Shown piece after piece: positions 1-10,012 of a stretch of DNA of 29,171 bases (its first letter is position 1; every line of letters begins with the position of its first letter). Source of the DNA: Paramacrobiotus richtersi (taxonomy: Eukaryota > Tardigrada > Eutardigrada > Parachela > Macrobiotidae); assembly GCA_034698045.1 (NCBI GenBank), contig JAQGAU010000394.1, forward strand, positions 1-29,171. Reading direction: 5' to 3'. The position numbers and the translations under genes were made by a program. The notes under the pieces are model-generated. The model saw only the letters and a program-made list of their open reading frames with translations, made no database searches and was not told the DNA's origin.

Positions 1-66
1 TCCCCACGGGGTTTTGTTTTTGGCCCATAAATACGGCATCGAGAAGATCTGAACAACAATAAAGGT

Positions 67-80
67 TATATATATATATA
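67..80. repeat. (TA)n microsatellite
   Basis: An uninterrupted TA dinucleotide run of seven units. Nothing coding surrounds it. Confidence 0.85.
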
Positions 81-231
81 GTGCGGCGTACATTGAAAAC
101 GGATATGCTTCCTACTATTAGTGAATTATTCTGGCACTCGCTCCGAGACCAAGTCCAGAATGTGTCCCAGACGGTACGGCACGTGACGATTGGTTGTGGA
201 TTGGCAATATTCTTGGACTTATTTGAGCCCG

Positions 232-332
232 CGCGGAAAGTCGGACTCGGACCAGATTGCTCAAACTCGGACTCGGACCGCGACCAGTGAAAATTGGACT
301 CGGAACGCTAAAACTCGGACTCAGACCTCATT
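232..332. repeat. Degenerate CGGACT-rich repeat
   Basis: The motif ACTCGGACTCGGACC and close variants recur about five times over 100 bp with irregular spacing. Two overlapping open frames cross it, but they translate to low-complexity Asp/Ser or Thr/Arg runs, so I read it as a repeat and not as coding sequence. I see no supported gene in 1-550. Confidence 0.55.
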
Positions 333-550
333 GGTTCACTTCGCGTTTCCAGTAACCTCGGAAACCTATAATGCGACTTTTATCTTTCTTTTGCTTTTGG
401 CTCTGCGACTTGCATTAATCGATCCGCTAGTGGATAAAAACGAAGGGCTCTGCCTGCTCTGGTGGGAATGCCGGAACAATATCTGGACTCCGGAGCATTA
501 AAGAGATTCAACATGTTAAGTGCTGTACATGTACATGTTTGTACGTACTA

Positions 551-2200
551 CAACTGGTAACAAGAACTTACTATACTACGAGGACTGGCATGTGCCTGGG
601 TGACGCCACCAATCTGCCTTACAGCTAACAGTAAACATGCGCCCGTAGACTTCTATGTTGTGGGCGATCTCTGTAACTTGGTTCCCTTTCCCTATGAACT
701 GACACACTATAGCTCGAAAGATATAGAAAAAAAATTTGGTCAACAGTCCCAACTACTAATCTGACCCATTGCCTTGAAAGGAAGAAGTTATGGCCGTCTT
801 TAGTTAACATCGAAGCCTACGTGACCGTTGCAACGGTCTCGTAGACGTCCATGCTAACTGGAAACGATCACAACTCTTTTCTTTCGAACGGGCGTATCTA
901 AAACGTGGCGACCACGGACGTGGTCGTGGTTGTGGTTCCGCATGACCTTTGTGGTCGCTCGTGGTTGTGGTTGCCCGTGGTTGTTTGTGTTCGACAATAA
1001 TTTAAAAATCGTAGAGCTGCATCCGCTGCAGAAAACTAATTTGGCAGTTAGGCGAAACAGTTATTCCACTCTCGCCAGTTTGAGCCACAAAGGTTGTTCA
1101 GCATTTTTTTCTAGCTTTTTTTTAGCATGCTTTCCTGTCATTTTATTCTAGCATTTTTTCCTAGCATTCTTTTCTAGCATTCTTTACTAGCATTTTCTTC
1201 TAGCATTTTTTTCCTAGCATTTGTTCGTAGCATTTCTTCCCAGCATTTTTTTCCGCATTTTTTCCCAGAAAAAAATGCTAGGAAAAAACGCTAGGAGCAA
1301 ATGCTAAGATACTGCTTGCATTCTGCGGTTGAGTTGCAATGCCTATTCTGTTCAGGTCTGCATATCTGTCGTATTGTAAGTAAGGTAAGATACAGCGTAA
1401 GTATGATATGCAGAGCTGAACAGAAATGAGCACCATAAGGTACTAGTAACAACGAAGAATGAAAATAACACGCGCGTTTTTGGAGAGCGCTGCAACGTTT
1501 GCCTTCTTCTTGTTATTCTCTCGTGAGTTAAAAGCGCAACATGTCCTGTCTACATAAACTAAGCGCTCACAACTTCAGATACGAAAGAAAAATGCACCAC
1601 GCGTATTTCACACGGTATGGCTGATCTACTGCGAAAGGAACAGGTATAAACCACACATAAATCACCGTTAATGGCGCCTATCAATATGACTGTCGGAAGT
1701 TTGGCATTTCAGGATCTGTTTTGTCTCGGTTTCATGAATTTTACTAAGCGACAGAATGCAAGCAGTATCTTGGCATTCTTTGTGACGTAAGCTGTCGAGA
1801 GTGGCATGACCGTTTCGGCTAACTGCCCAATTGATTTTTTACAACGGATGCCGCTCTACGATTTTTAGATTATTGTCGAACACAAGCAACCACGAGCGAC
1901 CACAAAGGTCAGCCGAAACCACAACCACCCTCGACCACGACCCCGTCCGTAATCGCCACGTTGTAGATACACCTCTTTCGAACCAACAAGCCAAAACAGT
2001 AGCTGGGACTGCTTAACAATTTTTTTCTCTATCTTTCGAGTGTGTCAGTTCAAAAGGAAAGGGTACCAGGTTACAGAAATCGCCCATAACATAGAAGGCA
2101 ACAGGATCATATTAAACTATAAGTCAGACCGTTGACGTCACGCGTGATTGCGCAATCACATGCCAGTCCTTTCAGATATAGTAAGTTATTGCTGGTAATA
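551..2200. mobile_element. Long inverted-repeat (foldback) element, about 1.65 kb
   Basis: The left arm (about 551-1330) is the reverse complement of the right arm (about 1740-2200). Diagnostic pairs are 581-594 with 2157-2170, 987-1017 with 1853-1883 (30 of 31 bases) and 1306-1325 with 1752-1771 (20 of 20). The stretch 640-735 also pairs well with 2010-2100. The arms differ by indels: the left arm has about 120 extra bases near 760-880, including the palindrome GACCGTTGCAACGGTC at 823-838, and a tandem array at 1099-1305. The loop (about 1331-1740) has a smaller inverted repeat at about 1340-1430. No transposase is visible. This fits a non-autonomous foldback or long-TIR DNA transposon; the superfamily is unknown. 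Confidence 0.8.
1099..1305. repeat. TAGCATTTTTTTCC tandem array ending in an inverted copy
   Basis: About ten copies of a 14-16 bp unit, TAGCATTTTTTTCC with variants, run from 1099 to 1268. They are followed by two or three inverted units (AATGCTAGGAAAAAACGCTAGG) to 1305, so the end folds into a hairpin. The array lies in the left arm of the foldback element and has no counterpart in the right arm, so it expanded after the arms formed or was lost from one side. Confidence 0.8.
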
Positions 2201-2701
2201 ATTACCACATGACACATCATACGTTGACATTCACACAATGTGAAGCAGTAAGCGCCGATACGCTTGGCGTTCAAACGGTTCGTGTTTCAGGTGCATCATT
2301 GTAACAGCTCGACTGCTGCGCACTGACCATGGCCCTGTGCACCACCACTGATGCTCGCGACTCTTTTGGTCCGATCTAGTTCAGAACGATTTACTGCGAT
2401 AAATACAGTTTACACGTGCGCTGTTCCAGGGTGTAAGTAAATCGGTACTCAAACGCCTTGTGGTTGCTTGAACTTGTGACCGGCGGTGCAAAGACGTTAG
2501 CAAATGAGAGGAGAACTGGGTAAAGTGCCGCTATACCACCATGGCTATCTAAACCATCAGTTCTATTCCGTCTTAATGTGGAAGAGTTCCGCTACACTCC
2601 GAAGCTTCATTAATATGTGCGCACGAAGGCTAAAGAACCGTTGTAATATTGGGTAAGACGTTTACGAAACCAAATTACTCAAAGGGGCGAGCTTCACTAC
2701 T
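2201..2701. other. Intergenic, no feature found
   Basis: No open frame with coding character and no repeat was found here, apart from a small hairpin, TTCACACAATGTGAA, near 2230. The stretch separates the foldback element from the 3' end of the minus-strand LINE. Confidence 0.5.
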
Positions 2702-2905
2702 TTAATAATAACGGTGGTTTATTGTCCTATGCAACGGGGCAATGCTCCCTCGAGGCAACAGACAGCGGATACAACGTAAATTTCAGTAAATTTCAGAGAT
2801 CGTAAGTATGAACTCACAAATTCCAATGGAACAAAACAGGGAAAACAACTACGATGGAACAAATAACAACTAGTGAGGTTAGGGATGAAACAGGTTCTTT
2901 TTAGT

Positions 2906-4558
2906 CTAGGAGAGATCGGTCCAGGTTACTTCGTCCAACGCTTCACGGAAAGCGCGTATGGATCGGTAGGCTGTTGTCGGCAGGTCCAATTCGTTCCACA
3001 GTGTCGTGAGCTTTTCCACTGTTGATCCTTGAGCACAGGGTACGGTAGTCCCCAAGGCTGTGCTGGGCGCTGGTGCCATGGGACACGGATGTCGTGAGAG
3101 TCTAGCGGATGATCGGGTATCACCTGCAACACACTGAGCAGCAGAAACGGAACATTCATAAGGGGAAATAAAAAGTTCACCAAGGGGAATTAGACCAAAC
3201 CGCAGTTTAAAGAAAAGCGTAAGTGATTTTTTTGCCCGTCGTATCTGAATACAATCCCACTTAAGCTCGCTTAACCGTTCATGATAGAAAGTGGGCGCAT
3301 TACCAAGCCGTACGGTTTTCACAAATTTATAGAGACATTTTTCAAGCTTTTCACGACATGTTTTTGATATTCGACAACCGGAGAACAGTAATCAAAAAAG
3401 AGGAAAAACCAGAGACTGATACAACGATAAGCGCGCACCTGAGCCAGCTTTGCTGAAAATATTATTAATGTAATTCGTTCTTTTGTTACATTTCGATATG
3501 AACCCATCAGTATGAGTTTTCCACTTCAAACCACGATCAAGAAGCACTCCTAAATACTTTACGCTGTCAGAGCGCGGTATTTTCATGCCGGACAAACAGT
3601 AGTCATTCGTACTCTCAACAGTCCGTCTTTTTGAAAAACACAGAAGAACAGTTTTCGAAACATTGAAACAAAGCTGATGTTTGCTGATCCAATTATTGAG
3701 ACTATACAAGTCGCCCTGTAGAAGTTTTGGACTATCAGGATCAGTCAAAGGCCAAAAACAACAATATCGTCGGCAAAAACAAGAACATAACTTCCATTTA
3801 GCATATATGTAGGTATGTCGTTGCACAGACAAATAAACAGAAGCGGACCAAGCTCTGAGCCCTGCGGGACACCACTGGTAACTGGCAGCTCATCGGATAC
3901 AACCCCGTCGACACTTACACACTGAGTACGACCTTGTAGATAATCAAATATTAGTTGCAGAGGTTGGTTTGGAACATTCATTTTAACCAAAGCTGCAATA
4001 ATACCATCGTGACCACATTTGTCGAATGCTTTTGAGCTGTCAAGAAAGACGGCATCAACTTCAAAGCCGCTACCAATAAAATCCGCAATTATTTTCACAA
4101 ATAGAAATAACTGGAATTCTGTTGATCGCTAACAACGGTAGCCAAATTGGTGATCAGACAGCGATTTATTTTTCGAAAAGAATTCGCCGTTGAGTTCAAC
4201 AAAACAACGTTCGTACGTTTCGACTCTGGCTTAGGTTGTGAAATAGGCCGAAGATTGGTAGCTAAAGTTTGATCACACGACGCCTTTGGAATGGGAGTAA
4301 TTACTGATTTTTTCCACGCTGCTGGAAAAGTTCCTTCGTTCAAACTGGCGTTAAAAAATCAAGCGCCAAGGAGTAACAACCGAGCTTCCACAAATTTTGA
4401 GCAATTTGTTGGTGATTTCAGAAGTGCCGCTAGATGTTCTGGTATTAATCGCAGCTAATTGCTCCATGATTAGCGAATTAGAAATTTGACACAGTTCATT
4501 GTTATCACTCAGAATATCGATACCAGACGTGTGGCAGTGCGTTATGTAGTACAAGAAA
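2906..4558 (-). pseudogene. LINE ORF2 fragment: reverse transcriptase and C-terminal region
   Basis: Five minus-strand open segments follow one another: 4351-4558, 4095-4343, 3745-4098, 3392-3832 and 2906-3322. They match RT blocks in order: a start block with ISNSLIMEQLAAINT; FPAAWKKSVITPIPK with NLRPIS; DSSKAFDK; SGVPQGSELGPLLF; the catalytic FADD; then KYLGVLLD and the post-RT region with a YxxL/FGLIPLGELF stretch and a closing WNEL...SIRAFREALDEVTW block typical of CR1/L2-like LINEs. Each change of segment is a frameshift or stop, so no functional enzyme is made. The stop at 2906 is probably the original ORF2 terminus, followed by about 200 bp of 3' UTR. Confidence 0.85.
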
Positions 4559-4730
4559 CACCTTCGGCTGCCGCCTCAGGGTTTCTTGAGGTCCGGATTC
4601 AAACTTGTATCGAAAACATTCTGTCCAGGTCTAAGTTAAATTAGTCTAAAACGATTTTGACAGGCAAAAGCGTTCGAATTGGCGAAAATTCCGTCGCGTG
4701 TAAATTTCGGATAGCCAGAAGATTACTGTA

Positions 4731-5189
4731 CCATCCCTCCAGCCCAAAAAAGCTAAACATGATCCGGACGATTTTGCCGAGAACCATGAAATTGTCAGTT
4801 GACTCGTTTGTTTATCTCGTTCTGGTCTGATCGCCAAATGACCCGTGTTATCCGGCTAGTATTGGTCATTCGGCGGGGAAGATCCTTTCAACTGAATGCG
4901 CGAAAAAAATTGCCTGGACGATATTGATTGGACCACAGAATTGACAGAAAGGGTCACTGGAAACTGACAACCTTGTCGGAGAGATTGACAGGGTGAGCAA
5001 AGTCTCGCCTTCCCATTCTGACAGTAGATAGCACCTTTGCCACCGATTGACCAATATTAGCCGGATGATACAGATCATTTGGTGATCAGATCAGTGCGCG
5101 ATAAACGAATGAGTCAATCGCGAATTTGACAGCTCTCGGCAAAAACGTCCGGATGATCTTTAGGTTTTTTTTGTGCCATGGAGGGATGG
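4731..5189. mobile_element. MITE-like element with 150-bp imperfect inverted repeats
   Basis: The left arm 4731-4876 aligns over its whole length to the reverse complement of 5040-5189. Shared blocks include CCATCCCTCC at the outer ends, ATCCGGACG followed by TTTTGCCGAGA, TTTATC and, at the inner end, ATCCGGCTA with ATTGGTCA. The central 160 bp is unique and codes for nothing recognisable. The arms may continue weakly outward. The structure is typical of a foldback MITE; the family is unknown because I could not define a clean target duplication. Confidence 0.8.
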
Positions 5190-6993
5190 TGGACGGTCTT
5201 TCCAGTCAGAGAAGGTTTTCCGTTTGATCGGCGGCTACGATTGTGTGGTCAGACACACTATTCCGTTTTGAGGCTTTCAGATTATTTTTCTCGCTAAATA
5301 TTTTTTTTCTGGGCTGATTTGTTTCAACTTTTCCCTGGCGTTTCGCTTGTTTCGAAAACGGGATGTGGCTTCTTTGTTGATTTTTCTAGTGTACGACCAT
5401 CTTGGTCAGCTCTGCTGTGGAATAATCTTTCGGCTTGATCGACCCTTTCGAACCTTTCTTCTGTGAATACCCCATTCCGTTCTAAGCACTTATAATCCGG
5501 TTTTCTTGCTTAATATTTCTTCGGTTTAGCCCGAAAACTGATTACTAATAAAAGCTAGACCAAAAGCTCGAAAACTCACTACCGGAAAGTGTTTTGTTCG
5601 TCTTACTTTGCTCAAACGGTTGCGGTACGTGTTTTACCCCGCGCCTGGTCAGACGATTTCTGCGAAGCGAAGCAGCCCGCTTAGTGACGTTATTTAGACC
5701 TCCTGCTTCCGCGGTCGGCTATGCAGTCGATACCTTCTGTTTGTTCAAGCTTTTTCCGTTCAAAGATGCTGACCAAATTCTTCATTCTAGTGTTTGCGAT
5801 CGCAAAAAAAATTCCATGAAGTACAGATATTTATCGAATCCATTCTGTTCTCATTGAACTTCTGAATAGGATAATGCCACCGCTGCGAAGTTTGTGAGAC
5901 TAAAGGTTTCGTAAATGTCCAAATTATAATTGTTAAAATAGTTCTGTATATTTGTGCTGCAGTTTCATTCAGCAAAAATTCTGTCTGCAAAGAAATAACG
6001 ACACGGACCTGAATTTTTATGTTGGTAGGTTATTTGGTTGTCTGAAGTTTCGTTCAATCCGTCCACGTTTGGCTTTCTCTGTCTACAGGTGACCTTGAGA
6101 ACTTAAACTAAATCAGGGTTTTCTTTTGCTTAGTTCGTTCATCTCTGCAGTAGTTTTAAACGATTTTTCCTTTTGATCAGTGGTTGTGTAGTTTTTGGGC
6201 AAACCTTGTTCTTGAATACGTTTCGAGTTCTGGTCAAGTGCGGACAATGTAGATTTTTTGCATGAAAAAGGTTTTTCCACAAAATTGTCAAGGGCATCCG
6301 GTCGGCTCTGTCAGAGCTCAGTAAATAATCGGCTTTATCCAGACAGTCATTGACAAATGGGCAGTTTTACTAGAACTCTTTTGTGGGATCTCAGTTGATA
6401 ACCGGTTTAAGCCAGACCTTGTGCCCGAGTGTCATAAAATGACCCGTTTCGTGCGCGGCGTTCAGGAGAACCATCTTGGAATAATATTGCAATTGGCGAC
6501 TTGGTATTACTCGGCAAAGATGTAGTGATAAAACTGGTCATCCTTTGCGGCACTTGGAAAATTTTTTGGATATATCCGATGATCGTCTGAGCTCCCGCAG
6601 AAGCGTGTAGTCCGCGCTTTTATAGGTGGTTGCCCACTGGTTGGAACGTTAGAACGTACAGTACAGTTTTCAATTCCGTTTCATCGCCACTACGACGAGC
6701 GACTGAAGCTGGTTACGAAGAAGTTTACTCTAGATTTCTTGCAGTTTAAGGTTGCAAAAGCGCATCATGTTTTGAAGTTTCCACTAATATCCTCTGAGTG
6801 GTCGAGGTAAATGATTCTATCCTATGTTCATGCATTAAATTTGACCATGATGTTCAAATCCGCGGATTACTGACTTTGAAAGGCCGCTCCCATTGCTGTA
6901 ATTACTACTGCTCCATTAATATTACTATGCGTTATCCCTCCCATTTGATTCGGAATGGAATTGACCCTAAATTTAGAAGTTCAAACAATAGTC

Positions 6994-7019
6994 GGAATGT
7001 AACTGACCAGTTACATTCC
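6994..7019. repeat. Perfect 11-bp hairpin
   Basis: GGAATGTAACT and AGTTACATTCC pair perfectly around the loop GACC. It lies in otherwise featureless DNA; no function is assigned. Confidence 0.7.
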
Positions 7020-7467
7020 AACCATTATCTAAGTTTTTTATTTTGGTCGAGATTTTGCTGAAGTGGTTTGTTCTGGTGATCGAATAGTCTGTGTTAAGTG
7101 TGATAACTGTTTTCGTAGCAACAGTCAACAGATACAGAACTAGTGGATATCGTTGTATAGTTTTGAGGATTTTGCCGGTAAAGGGCAGGAAAGTTGTTTT
7201 GTTTCCGGCCGAGACACTGAGAACTCTCCAAAGAAATTAATTACTCAGTGGCACCGTTTTGTGTTACGGGCTATTTAAAAATAGTACCGGATCATGTTAA
7301 GCTGTTGCTGTTCGGGAGCTTTTACTGTCCCGGGACTGCTCGCGGTATTATGATCAATTCTATGATATGACATTCACGAGAATGTGTGTCATACCAAGTT
7401 GCACCTAGTAACAATGGCTATTGATGATTACACTAGCAACGATATGTCACCTTCAGTTGGTTCTGCA

Positions 7468-8308
7468 TTAAAGACCGAGATGGTCACTTAAATCTGCAAT
7501 ATGTGAACACATACAACACGTTAAGCATGGTGTCAGCGATTTGTAGTATTGCTCATTCAGCGCAAAAGCTTTATCAATTTCCGTGAAAGCTACAAACCCA
7601 TCTGCAAATTTGAGAGGAGGTATGCCACATCTGTCAACAGTTGATTTCATGTATCGCCAAAATTTCCTTGGATTGTATCGAAAAGAGTGCGAAATATCTG
7701 GGAGATGTTGTCTTTCGAAATTTTTCACGAGATTTTCCGCATTACGAGCAATGGCTTTCCATCTGAATTTTAGAAAATCTTGCATTGGTTGGTTACTTGC
7801 ACGACGATACCGCCTAAAGGCGGCGTTTCGGGAACGCAGTGCTTTTCTCACTGAGACAGGATATTGCGTCTGACCTAACTGCATTTTTACACTACGGTAT
7901 TCGTGAAATTGATGTGAGGCTTCCAGGGAAATACGTTCAAAAATTTCGGCTCGTTGATTTACATTTGAATTGTAACACAGGTGTTCCCAGCTTACGTTTT
8001 CCAAAGCATTTTGGAATGGCAAGATGTTATTGTTGTTAATTTTCCAAGATTTCACAGTTTTTACTTTTTGCTTTGAGTTAGGCAGATCTAGTATTATCTG
8101 ATAGCCTACATGATCATTTGAAACCGACGGAGGATCAATAGCTTCGACTTCGGCACAGTGGCTACTAGTTGGGAGAAGACAGAGATCGAGACAGTTGTTG
8201 TTACGAGTGGGAAAGTTTATGACCTGCGTAAGATTCAATTCCTTTTGAGAGAGCAGTAAAGTTTTGCCGGACTCGGCGCTGCTGGTTTTAGTACACGTGC
8301 CCAATGCC
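7468..8308 (-). pseudogene. LINE ORF2 fragment: end of AP-type endonuclease plus linker
   Basis: One long minus-strand frame begins with LTQVINFPTR and CLDLCLL, followed by SNDHVGYQIIL. This is the C-terminal end of an apurinic-type LINE endonuclease and keeps the SDH-like catalytic His. The rest (about 200 residues) is the basic linker between endonuclease and RT, with RKALRSRNAAFRRYRR and NPRKFWRYMKS, ending at FALNEQYYKS just before where RT should start. The N-terminal three quarters of the endonuclease are missing. The frame runs upstream into the MULE insertion at 8309, so its first dozen residues are not LINE sequence. It stops at 7468. Confidence 0.8.
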
Positions 8309-8450
8309 GCGGACCGACCTTTCGTCCCAGTTGACATTTCGTCCCATTAGACTTTCCGTCCCAGGGAAGAATGCGGCATTATTTGTAATTTTGTTGACTC
8401 GTTTTTATTCGTTAATGCTACTTAGGTTTGAAAACATTGTTCGTTTTACC

Positions 8451-8577
8451 AGCTAACATAGTTATTCTAATTTTCCAGTAAACACCGGCACTAGACACCA
8501 GCACATTCCCACCAACTAACTTAGTTTTTCTGATTTTCCAGTAGACACCGGCACTAGACACCAGCATATTCCCACCA
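8451..8577. repeat. 63-bp tandem duplication
   Basis: Copy one is 8451-8514 and copy two 8515-8577. They share TTTTCCAGTA and ACACCGGCACTAGACACCAG and differ at a few bases. Each copy carries a TTTTCCAG element that resembles a splice acceptor. The duplication lies in the leader of the MULE derivative, upstream of the FLYWCH frame. Confidence 0.85.
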
Positions 8578-8827
8578 GCCCATTGAAAGTGTGAGCGTGA
8601 GAAATACGGATATGTTTACACTACTATATACTGGTATACTAATAGTAGGTACAAGAATGAAAGGATATCGTGGAACGGCACACGTAACAAGCTTCACATT
8701 AGGCATACCGACCGACGAAAGATAGCTAAAGTGTACTGACCGAGGAAATTAGTTCCGTGAGTTCAGTTAGTGAAACTTCTTCTCATGGTATACTTATTTT
8801 TTGAGCTCTCGTACGCAGTAACTGAGA

Positions 8828-9073
8828 ATGGAGGAATTGACCTTTTCTACTACGAACCGCGGAGGGAAGTTAGCAATCTATCGCAATTTTATGTATACGT
8901 TAAAACGGCAGATCGGAGAAGCGCAAACGTGGCGGTGCAAAGATCGTATTTGCACCGGGATTCTGAAAGTGGATCCCGCGAGGCAGGGAGTGGCAGAAAG
9001 CCAGCCACATAATCACCCCCCGGAGTCGTGCACGGTCGAAGCACATGTTGCCAGGCAGGGAATGAAGAGGTAG
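8828..9073 (+). CDS. FLYWCH-type zinc finger protein, 81 aa, transposon-derived
   Basis: The frame encodes a single FLYWCH zinc finger, a DNA-binding module found at the N-terminus of several animal MULE transposases and in some host regulators. Visible residues: Phe6 and NRGGKL (10-15), Tyr18, the FMY turn (21-23), Trp35-Arg-Cys37, Cys42 followed by TG, and the HNH pair His61 and His63, which gives a CCHH ligand set at the family's usual spacing. The Met at 8828 follows an in-frame stop and sits just before the domain. After the finger only 18 residues remain before TAG at 9071-9073, inside the element's right end, so it keeps the DNA-binding part without any DDE transposase. It could be a silent relic or a short repressor-like protein; expression is not shown by the sequence. 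Confidence 0.7.
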   Translation: MEELTFSTTNRGGKLAIYRNFMYTLKRQIGEAQTWRCKDRICTGILKVDPARQGVAESQPHNHPPESCTVEAHVARQGMKR

Positions 9074-9077
9074 GCAG

Positions 9078-10012
9078 CCAATGCCCTGAGGCACGTAGAA
9101 GTGCTCTTCCACTGGACATGAAAACCAATTTATCATTATCGATGTTTTATGCAAAAGTTCATCACGGATCTGTTTATCGACTTCGAAAACGATAGCGCAC
9201 GTAGAAACTTCCTTACGGAGGCTTTTCAGCCTGGTCACAATTTTCACGACTGACGATACGGGAATGTTATATCCTGTACGTAATTGGTTCAAGAAATCTT
9301 CAGCTGAAATGTTAACCGATATTCGACTGACAATCATGCGATAAGTCCGAGTTTTGGAATTATGGACTATGAAACCGGTTTTTTTAGCATTTTCAGCAAA
9401 AAGCAGTTTACCCCTATTAGCGCTTTCTTCATTATAAAATTCAACGCAGACGCTCTTACCATAGCCGGGGCGTATTTTCGTGACGTTCAAATCAGTTTCT
9501 CCAGATGAAAGTGCGCTATTTAGGGTTTCGGAGATGCTGTGCATGTCTCGACTGGTTTTTCGTGAACGGTCATCGGGATCTACCGTTTTCGGCTTGAGGA
9601 TGACGGTTGGTGGCTTCTCCGTGGACACGGAGGCATAGGTAGGACGGTTTGGGGTTCTGGGTTTCGGTGATGGAAAGGAAACCGGTAGTGCACGTGGAGG
9701 GATAATTTCCGCTGAGGATTTTTCGGTCTGCGTTGGGACTTCACAGGTGTCGACCCCCGTTGATTCGTGAATCCGTAGAAACTTAATCGTGTCAAGAGCT
9801 ATCATGTGGATATCGGCCAGTTCAGACATAATAACCAAAACATTTCTCGCTTCCTCTGCCAGTGATTCGTGCTGTTTTCCAAGGTCGGATTTCAGGACAT
9901 TATTCACAAAAGTCATAATTTTTTCAGATTTTTCGAGGACATCTGGCGGTAGTTGATCATGATCATAATTATTTTCCCCCATTTTGGGGGAAAAAAAGTG
10001 TGAAATGTGCAA
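9078..10012 (-). pseudogene. LINE ORF1 (gag-like nucleic-acid-binding protein), truncated
   Basis: The minus-strand frame gives about 311 LINE residues from Met at 10012. The N-terminal third is acidic and helical, and the middle (about 95-160) is Pro/Ser/Lys-rich and probably disordered. Residues of about 180-310 match the conserved domain that precedes the CCHC knuckles in Jockey/CR1-type ORF1 proteins, with IVSRISVNISAEDFLNQL and IVFEVDKQIRDELL, ending at FYVPQ, where a zinc knuckle normally begins. The knuckles are absent: the frame meets the MULE insertion at 9078, and beyond it LINE sequence resumes only in the endonuclease end. The nominal open frame runs on to 8900, but those residues are MULE sequence in antisense. 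ORF1 proteins coat LINE RNA; this one has lost its knuckles. Confidence 0.75.

Larger units (their letters stand above)
4566..7447. other. About 2.9 kb insertion or unrelated DNA inside the LINE
   Basis: This block separates the LINE linker (7468-8308) from the RT start block (4558), which are normally tens of residues apart. CACCTTC occurs at both edges (4559-4565 and 7448-7454) and could be a 7-bp target duplication, but a match that short may be chance, and I see no terminal inverted repeats. Inside are the MITE at 4731-5189 and about 2.2 kb of T-rich DNA without a convincing gene. The open frames at 5594-5857 and 6798-7061 have no recognisable domain or splice context. Confidence 0.45.
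8309..9077 (+). mobile_element. Short MULE (Mutator-like) derivative encoding a FLYWCH finger
   Basis: The segment is flanked by CCAATGCC at 8301-8308 and 9078-9085, an 8-bp direct repeat that fits the 8-11 bp target duplication of MULEs. Removing the segment plus one repeat joins LINE sequence on both sides. Its two ends are degenerate inverted repeats: the left end ACCGACCTTTCGTCCC corresponds to GGGAATGAAGAGGTAGG read back from the right end. The left end has three spaced TTTCGTCCCA-type motifs (8320, 8337, 8353). Inside are a 63-bp tandem duplication and one FLYWCH open frame whose stop codon is four bases from the right end. No transposase catalytic domain is present, so the copy is non-autonomous. 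The Mutator assignment rests on the target duplication, the terminal motif and the known pairing of FLYWCH with animal MULE transposases. Confidence 0.75.

Noticed and set aside
625-810. 61-codon minus frame
   Set aside because: It lies in an inverted-repeat arm, and the matching stretch of the other arm does not keep the frame.
5594-7061. 87-codon plus frames as genes
   Set aside because: No domain, no splice context, and no coding bias visible; chance openness in T-rich DNA.
7583-8039. Plus-strand open frames of 96 and 66 codons
   Set aside because: They are antisense to the LINE endonuclease/linker frame, which has recognisable motifs; these have none.
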